Assembly: GCA_002284615.2 (NCBI GenBank)
Contig: MU070251.1
Location: 109,436-122,788 of the forward strand
Direction of reading: 5' to 3'
From: Dunaliella salina
Lineage: Eukaryota; Chlorophyta; Chlorophyceae; Chlamydomonadales; Dunaliellaceae
DNA length: 13,353 nucleotides
The notes under the pieces are model-generated. The model ran no database searches, was not told the origin of the DNA, and saw nothing but the letters and a program-made list of their open reading frames with translations. The translations under genes and the position numbers were made by a program. Of this stretch, positions 8,309 through 13,353 are shown one piece after another (the first letter of the stretch is position 1; each line of letters opens with the position of its first letter).

Positions 8309-8310
8309 TA

Positions 8311-8646
8311 CCGGTCGATGTTCTTGAGTTCAGGATTCTGATTATATTGGTCTTCAAGAATTTGTCATGTGCCTTCTAAAAGTCATGGCTCCTGTGCACC
8401 TTGTTCAAGGGCACAATAACCAAATTTCATGCTGTGGGTGTTTTTCCCGGGACGGAATTCTGGCTTAAAGAGTAGCGCTTACTATGCAGCTTAATCGAAA
8501 TGTGAGCCGTAACTCGCAGACTCTAGAGTCTCATGATCTTGAAAGCCGCAAGTTAGTACACACCTTTGCTGGAGTACAAAAATATGCATGTCCTCAGATG
8601 ATCCCCTCTATTCCCCTTGGCGTTTAGGCGGCAACTCTAGATCCTC
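8311..8646. other. Intergenic stretch
   Basis: I see no gene. A third diverged copy of the dispersed motif (TTCTTGAGTTCAGGATTCTG) is at 8321-8340, and its downstream ATTATAT resembles the copy at 38-70. A 14-bp palindrome AGACTCTAGAGTCT is at 8518-8531. Confidence 0.5.
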
Positions 8647-8989
8647 ATGATTAGCACTGTGGAAGGCACTGTGAAAGATACTATGAAAGTCTGGGTGCCA
8701 CTCGTCAACAAACACAATACTGCTGCCATGCCAATTTCAGGCTTTGTGCCGCCATTTCAAACCGTATATCCTAACCCACAAGGTGTACATGTCCTGATGA
8801 GCACCCATCCTGCTAGGGAAATGTTGAAAGGTGGTCATGTAAGGCTCCTGGATTTCGAAAAGCGTGTCTGTCTTGGAACTGCTCGTGCATGCAGGACTCC
8901 TCAAAAAAATTGGAACTGGTGTACGTGCAGGGACATGGAGATCACAGACGCTTGGCAGCCAACAAGAAGTGCAGAGCTTGGAATGCATG
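8647..8989 (+). CDS. Candidate exon of an unknown protein
   Basis: An open frame of 116 codons starts at ATG 8647, one codon after an in-frame TAG region. Its middle part reads like ordinary protein (VPPFQTVYPNPQGVHVLMS, then THPAREMLKGGHVRLLDFEK) with mixed hydrophobic and charged residues. The frame runs into GTGAGT at 8990-8995, a consensus 5' splice donor, which would end the exon at 8989. An acceptor-like CTCCTTTTGCAG follows at about 9129-9140. I do not recognise a family. Two other frames over 8880-8990 are also open, so the last third could belong to a different frame. It could also be noncoding. Confidence 0.3.
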
Positions 8990-9381
8990 GTGAGTGACAT
9001 GGTGCTCTCTTCCGCAAAGGCCCAATTTCTCAGTGACATCTGCGCTTGTGCATTCCAGTGCACGCTTACCTTGCGAATATAGGACAAGCAGGCTCATGCA
9101 CAGTGAAAAGCAGAAAACCAAAAAGGTGTCTCCTTTTGCAGCTGCATGCAGACTGCACAGGAAGTTTAGAGTCGTCTGGGTCATCCTCCATTTGTACGAT
9201 ATAGTGAGGTGGTATTATTTCTACAAGGACAGTCCTTTTCTTTCTTTAGGTTCTCTTCTTTTGGATGCTGCTTGAGGGACATGGTTAGACACACTGTTGG
9301 CAACTGACCTGAGAGAGCATGCCAATTACCTGATCCCTAGCCAAACTGGGGGGCTCAATGATCTGGCTGGAGTTCATTCCC

Positions 9382-9400
9382 TAATGTAATGTAATGTAAT
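9382..9400. repeat. (TAATG)n short tandem repeat
   Basis: TAATG is repeated almost four times, and related GTAATG units continue at 9425-9433 and again at 9633-9645. The 9436-9631 transposon therefore appears to have inserted into or beside a longer TAATG-type tract. Confidence 0.85.
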
Positions 9401-9435
9401 ACATTGTTGTGTTTGTTAAGTGGAGTAATGTAATA

Positions 9436-9631
9436 CCGTACCGGCATGTGACCATTACGCATCAAATATCTTTTTTCAAGCCCTGCGTAATGCACAAAAA
9501 TTGGTTTCGAGGTGCGAATTAGGTAGGATTTTGGGGGTTTTCGGAACATTAGGGTGCGTAATGGTGTGTGCGTAATGGACAAATGAAATTGCCGAAAAAA
9601 GGGGGTGCGTACTGGTCACATGCCACTACGG
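9436..9631. mobile_element. MITE, 196 bp, with 26-bp terminal inverted repeats and TA target duplication
   Basis: Ends at 9436-9461 and 9606-9631 are inverted repeats of 26 bases with three mismatches. Both contain GGCATGTGACCA. TA flanks both sides (9434-9435 and 9632-9633). The word GCGTAATG occurs inside at about 9486, 9556 and 9569, and its reverse complement CATTACGC is in the left terminal repeat, so the element carries subterminal repeats. It has no coding capacity. The first five bases CCGTA and the TA duplication are shared with the 490-bp element at 7819-8308, which suggests mobilisation by related transposases. Confidence 0.88.
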
Positions 9632-9639
9632 TATGTAAT

Positions 9640-9985
9640 GTGATGTAGTGTTTATCTGCACCCTGCCTACTTGCAGCACCGCACCAGCAATTGGAAGCAA
9701 GAGCTGGGAGTTTGGCTCAGAGCATGTTGTGATGAGGGGTTAGCGTATCACCTGAATTCACATCCGCTGCTGGATGCCCCAACCTCTCTCCATTGCACCT
9801 GCGGAGCGAGCAAACTCTTGTTGTGCAATCCTCACACTGCATGATCAATTCCTGTGCAGAGCTTATTTGAAAGCCCTCCTCTAAACTTGGGCTTGAGGGA
9901 GGCAGCGACCTCTTGACCTTCCTCTTCTTTGGTCTCTCCTTGATCCTTGACAGCTCAAGCTTTGCAATGTACCATCTCTTACCAG
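9640..9985. other. Stretch with unresolved coding potential
   Basis: No gene is assigned. On the minus strand, 9880-9975 reads YIAKLELSRIKERPKKRKVK, a basic stretch like a nuclear localisation signal. The plus strand reads as hydrophobic residues. The minus frame has no start and has stops nearby. Confidence 0.35.
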
Positions 9986-10465
9986 GTTATGACCTTCCAC
10001 AGCCTCTTGCCCTTGGCAGGAAGGGCTTTACAGAGAACAGGAAAATCGCATCTGCTCATGTACGCTATGACGGAATGTTGAGCTCGACCCATTGCTGGTT
10101 TCTACTGTAGGAAGTTCCTGGAGTTTGTCGGGCCATCCTTGTCCTGTTTTGGTGACAACAACATCATGCTTGTCCATGATGGAGCTGGACGATGCTTTCT
10201 TTGGTGACATGCGCAGAGCTTCCCTAGTTGAGCGCGGTGTGGAATATGTTGCCTTTTTTGTGTCGCTCACAGTGCTACACTGCAGCTTGTACATGCTGCA
10301 TCAACTTTTTCTGTGCGGTGCCTTACCTTTTGCAACTTGAGTTTTTCCCTGAGCTATACACGCCGTGTGTGCATTTTCCCTGCATGTCTTTGTACTGAGT
10401 ATAATTGTTACTCGCTCAGGTTCAAAGAGTGGAAGCCTTTGCTGGACACAAGCATTGTGCATTAA
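9986..10465 (+). CDS. Candidate three-exon 3' end of an unknown gene
   Basis: Three segments join in phase. The first is 9986-10059, after a TCTCTTACCAG acceptor. Next, GTACGC at 10060 to TTTCTACTGTAG at 10110 would be a 51-base intron. The second is 10111-10203, and GTGACA at 10204 to ACTCGCTCAG at 10419 would be a second intron. The third is 10420-10465, ending in TAA. The joined frame includes HSLLPLAGRALQRTGKSHLL, KFLEFVGPSLSCFGDNNIML, VHDGAGRCFLW and FKEWKPLLDTSIVH. A TGTAA word, the green-algal polyadenylation signal, lies at 10645-10649, about 180 bases after the stop. Against it, the first intron is very short, both donors are weak, and antisense frames here are also open. I do not recognise the protein. 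Confidence 0.3.
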
Positions 10466-10769
10466 GGAAAGACCCAACAGTCAGCTGACACTAACTGTTA
10501 GTCCCACTGACGAGGGCAAGCTAAGAGCAGCCAAGCTGGTGTGGATCCGGTGGGGTGTCATCCGTCCGTACAGCTGTTCAGATCTATTTAGTTTACAAGA
10601 GGGGGCACAGCAGCCAGCCTTGCTTGCTGAAGGCTTAATCCTGTTGTAAACTTGTATGCTATCACATGTCTAAGCCAAAAGCCTGCCAGGTAGAGGAGAT
10701 CAGCATAGAGCAGCATACGACAGACCTTGGGATTGGACCTAGTGAATTTTTTTGCCAGCTAAACAAGTG
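10466..10769. other. Possible 3' untranslated region and intergenic spacer
   Basis: If the plus-strand model ending at 10465 is right, 10466 to about 10665 would be its 3' UTR, with TGTAA at 10645-10649. An open frame at 10365-10649 plus crosses the proposed acceptor and has no domain features. Beyond 10665 I see nothing. Confidence 0.3.
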
Positions 10770-11265
10770 TTAACAGGTGATAACAATGGGAATGTCAGCC
10801 AGATGAACGGCACCTAAATTCTTAAGCTGACCCTGAGCATTTGATGGTGGCGGAAAGCAGCCAGAAAAGAGGAGTCTATGCAGGCCAAGGCCGCATATAT
10901 CAAGGAAAGAATTCAAGCCAGAAGGGTTTACATGAAAGGCCTTCAGTGGAGATGCGCAACTGCTAGCATGCTGGATAGTGCTCTTAAAAAGAACAATATC
11001 CAATTGTGAGTCGTGAAGAAAGAAATGAAGTTTGTTATTGTCCTGTTGCAGAAAAGTGGACATCCTGAGCCCCGCAGTGGGTGTACAAAGAGGCATGCTT
11101 AATGCTGAGTGAAACTACCTGAGGGTGAGTGAAAAAAAAGATGGCATGCCTTTCATCTTGAAGATTGTCAGTAGCACATAGGTTTGAAGGTAAGGTTACA
11201 TCGCTATATCCGCCTACGAGGGCAGCTGAGCGGAAACACAGACCTGGAACTAGACAAGTCTTCAA
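10770..11265 (-). pseudogene. Coding-like minus-strand tract, unknown product
   Basis: Two overlapping minus frames read like protein. The frame at 11265-11035 gives FRSAALVGGYSDVTLPSNL, CATDNLQDERHAIFFFTH and IKHASLYTHC. The frame at 11096-10770 gives QQDNNKLHFFLHDSQLDIVL, LNSFLDICGLGLHRLLFSG and NLGAVHLADIPIVIT before its stop. Moving from one to the other needs a frameshift or a short intron near 11035-11096. No family is recognised. It may be a host gene in several exons, or a decayed element gene continuing from 11437-11983 on the same strand. Confidence 0.3.
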
Positions 11266-11436
11266 AAAATACGTACAGAAATGTCAACTGTTGAGAAACG
11301 TAGCACCATGAAAAGCAGAGGTTCTCCAAGTAAGCACTGAGAAAGGGTGCAAAAAGTTCTAACATAGGTTAAAAAAGGAAAGAAAAGGAAAACTTCATAG
11401 GAAGAGAATCTCTCCCTGCAACAATTAAGGAGAAGG

Positions 11437-11983
11437 TTAGGTTTGATTACAATGTCTCGGGAAACTTTCAGCCAAGTCGTTCGGCCAATCAGTCTGTGAC
11501 TGGTCTACGCCATCCATAAACAAATCCATAAGCTCAGAAATACAATGAGGAAGTTTGTTGTTCTGCTGGGAAACAAAATCAGAAACCATAAGAATGCTGA
11601 CCTGTTGCACACAAGCTTCAGCTTGGGAGAAATGATAAGGAGAAGGAGACACATTGGCTCATGAAGAGCCGTGAGCCTCCTCCAACACAAGAGGTGAGCC
11701 TAGACACTAGTGGGCATGAAATTGTTGAGCAAGCTTAGTGGCACGCTGGTGATCTGGACCTAAATGTCTGAATTGATTCAGGGTGTGCTCAGTGTAAATA
11801 GTTCCACCAACACCCAGGAGAATAGGTTGTTTTGGTTTTAGCGCTAAGAAATTGACAAAGCTCTGCGTGTTGCTGCCTAGCCGCATTCAACTGATGCTCA
11901 GCCCTCACAGAACTTGATTGGTTAGCATGAAGCACGTGCGTTACAATTAAGGGAAGAGCCAGGATTGCAGGTTGCCGCCTCAT
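11437..11983 (-). pseudogene. Broken minus-strand coding tract, unknown product
   Basis: From ATG 11983 the frame reads LHANQSSSVRAEHQLNAARQ then QHAELCQFLSAKTKTTYSPG. It shifts frame near 11815 to GGTIYTEHTLNQFRHLGPDH and QRATKLAQQFHAH, meets two in-frame stops, and continues with SPYHFSQAEACVQQVSILMV and NNKLPHCISELMDLFMDGVD to a stop at 11437. Coding-like sequence on both sides of two stops and one shift suggests a pseudogene. A heptad-like helical segment (AEHQLNAARQQHAELCQFL) is visible. I cannot name the family. The NNKLPH segment weakly resembles NNKLHF in the 10770-11265 tract, which could mean a tandem duplication or chance. Confidence 0.4.
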
Positions 11984-12786
11984 GATGAATGAGCTGGCTG
12001 GATCTCACCAAGGGACCTGCAAGGATTCTCTAGACACAGCAAGCCAAGATGAGAGCCAGATGTGAGCCAGAGACTGAGCAAATGGGGATCTGAATCATTG
12101 CCCGCCATGCTCTTATATGGCTGGACTGCCCTCCTCCTAGTCTCCACTGGCACTCTGATTTGCGCTCAGCATCCCCCAGCCTCATGTAAGCAAAGAGTGT
12201 GTATGATGCTAACAATTGTTGTAAAACCCTGGCTCTTCTATGCAGTTCTATGCCGAAGCAATTTTTGAACCTGATATTGTCACTACCTGCATACACTTTC
12301 TTTCTTTCTAACATTGCCACCACGGATGCAATTGCAGTTGTAGTTGCAACTACAGAAAGGCATTTCCGCAAGCTGCAAATTTGATAGTTCCCTAACATTC
12401 CACATCGGACTGTCACCAAAACCACTCAGTCGCCTTGGATGAAATTATAATGCTGGCACAGACTTCATCATCACTCTGCCCAAATGCTCCAGCAATCGAT
12501 GTCCTTTCGCGTGCCGTCATGGACGCCTGGTAGCGGAAGCAGCCCATTCCTGCAATTGCAGTCGGATTCTAAAATTTGCACATCACCATGTTTTGCACAT
12601 AAGTTGCATAGCAGAGAAAGAATGATTGAATATGAATTTAAATTGTCAACCCAACCCTTCTTGTCCAACTTAATCCGAAGAGACTATGCCAAAAAAAATG
12701 GCTGACTTAGTAGGTAACTTGAATGATGCTTCAGCTAAAGCTGAAACTCTAAAATCAATAATCATAAAATAATAAAACTTATGGTA
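11984..12786. other. Region without a supported gene
   Basis: Open frames on both strands (12030-12425 minus and 12484-12705 plus) lack family motifs and overlap each other. A 16-bp perfect palindrome TGTAGTTGCAACTACA is at 12339-12354. AT content rises from about 12600 to 12780. Confidence 0.45.
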
Positions 12787-12916
12787 ATTGACAATGCCCG
12801 CGTTTCCAGTGGGCCAATCCGGAAATTGAATTTTTGCATTTCCGGATCATCCGGAAATTGTGTTGTTCTGCAAATGCATTTTCCGGATTGGGCTGTTTCC
12901 AGTGGAAATTGTCAGT
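12787..12916. repeat. Foldback (hairpin MITE-like) element rich in TCCGGAAATT words
   Basis: The left arm (TTGACAATGCCCG, then CCAATCCGGAAA, then GCATTTCCGG) matches the reverse complement of the right arm (TGACAAT, CCCAATCCGGAAAATGCATT), with arms at about 12787-12840 and 12870-12916. GTTTCCAGTGG appears near both ends in the same orientation (12802-12812 and 12895-12905). TCCGGAAATT recurs at 12819, 12850 and 12917, and its reverse-like ATTTCCGGAT is at 12839. The whole could fold into a long hairpin. No coding capacity. Confidence 0.65.
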
Positions 12917-12950
12917 CCGGAAATTGACCCTCCATTTCCATAAAACTTGA

Positions 12951-13060
12951 TATTGGGCCCGTTTCCAGTGGGCGCTTAACGGGACTCCGCTAACGGAGTA
13001 TCGGAGCTGAAAAATGTTTCTTGTTTCCAGTAGACGGCAAAAACGGAGGAAGTTGTTTCC
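12951..13060 (+). mobile_element. Possible PIF/Harbinger-like transposon terminus
   Basis: The segment starts GGGCCCGTTTCCAGTGGGCGC at 12955, followed by TTAACGGGACTCCGCTAACGG, including an ACTCCG/CGGAGT stem, and further TTTCCAGTAG and TTTCCACTG words at about 13025 and 13053. GGGCCCGTTTCC-type ends and TTAACGGACTCCG-type subterminal sequence resemble my recollection of Harbinger-superfamily termini. I see neither a TWA target duplication nor the opposite end, which would lie outside the window. An alternative is that it belongs with the foldback element just before it, since both carry GTTTCCAGTGGG. Confidence 0.3.
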
Positions 13061-13090
13061 ACTGTAAAGAGGCTTTGAGCACCCCGAAAA

Positions 13091-13330
13091 GTGGGAAAGG
13101 GGAAAATAAAAGGAAAAATGATCATCCTTCTTCGCTTCCTTGCTTGCATGCTTCCAAATTTGTTTGAAAATGGCAGACTGAATGTACAAGGTTCCCTGAA
13201 CTTCCTGGCTGGCCCATCAGCCCCACAGCCCTCCTCTTCAAAAACAGACTCAGATACAGACGATGACATGCTGCTTGAAGGTGCAGCTGCTTGGCTCAGC
13301 ATTGGATCACATCCGTATACATTCAGCTGA
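13091..13330 (+). CDS. Short ORF with an acidic serine-rich segment, unknown
   Basis: The 79-codon frame includes MLPNLFENGRLNVQGSLNFL, AGPSAPQPSSSKTDSDTDDD and MLLEGAAAWLSIGSHPYTFS before a stop. A Ser/Asp cluster followed by an Ala/Leu helix is reminiscent of the N-termini of some Harbinger-type transposases, and the sequence just upstream looks like such an element's end, but no catalytic motif is present. An antisense frame at 12976-13338 (including SSSVSESVFEEEGCGADGPA and MQARKRRR) is equally protein-like, so the strand is not settled. Confidence 0.3.
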   Translation: MGKGKIKGKMIILLRFLACMLPNLFENGRLNVQGSLNFLAGPSAPQPSSSKTDSDTDDDMLLEGAAAWLSIGSHPYTFS

Positions 13331-13353
13331 TGGTGCACTGAGGCGCATGCGAT

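Noticed and set aside
10028..10294. Minus-strand ORF of 88 codons rich in Lys and Ser
   Set aside because: It looks protein-like, and a good donor lies near its upstream side, but the plus-strand model explains the stop, splice phases and poly(A) word better. Neither is proven.
12030..12425. Minus-strand ORF of 131 codons
   Set aside because: No domain or motif, mixed low-complexity segments over a palindrome, and competing frames on the other strand.
1..13353. CRISPR array, prokaryotic operon, rRNA or toxin-type defence system
   Set aside because: No regularly spaced repeats, no ribosome-binding-site-led gene clusters and no matching motifs were seen. The content is that of eukaryotic repeats.

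Overview
This window looks like repeat-rich nuclear DNA of a eukaryote. It has a long GT microsatellite, a chromodomain-bearing Ty3/gypsy retrotransposon, several short terminal-inverted-repeat elements, and short coding-like stretches bordered by GT..AG splice-like signals. No operon, Shine-Dalgarno-led gene or other prokaryotic gene layout is visible. A unicellular green alga is my best guess (GT microsatellite, a TGTAA polyadenylation-like word, many TGCATGC words), but it is only a guess and nothing in the window fixes the lineage.

The only firmly identified genes belong to one dead chromovirus on the minus strand, from about 5575 down to about 671. In transcription order it holds gag with a zinc knuckle, aspartic protease, reverse transcriptase, RNase H, integrase and a C-terminal chromodomain. 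All catalytic domains can still be read, but the copy cannot encode a working polyprotein. I count about five frameshifts, five in-frame stop codons in the gag-pol path, loss of one zinc-knuckle cysteine, and an internal deletion that joins RNase H directly to the integrase zinc-binding region. No pair of LTRs could be recognised.

The 5' end of gag is rearranged. A second, opposite-strand copy of the gag N-terminus lies at 5744-5918, forming a 61-bp inverted repeat (59 matches) with the main copy. A 19-bp direct repeat at 5581-5599 and 5900-5918 brackets the segment between them.

Right of this (about 6 to 13 kb) the sequence is a mosaic of small structural repeats. Two elements have clear terminal inverted repeats and TA duplications, at 7819-8308 and 9436-9631. 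Both begin CCGTA, and both have internal copies of a motif that also sits in their inverted repeats. Three foldback structures lie at 6672-6739, 6760-6876 and 12787-12916. The last is followed by a segment whose GGGCCCGTTTCCAGTGG start resembles the ends of PIF/Harbinger DNA transposons, and then by a short acidic-serine ORF.

Host coding content is uncertain. The best candidates are an exon-like stretch at 8647-8989, a three-exon model ending at 10465 whose splice phases agree, and two broken minus-strand coding-like tracts at 10770-11265 and 11437-11983. None could be assigned a function. Left of the retrotransposon is a tRNA-like sequence at 437-513 with a perfect B box and T arm, probably the head of a SINE or a tRNA pseudogene.
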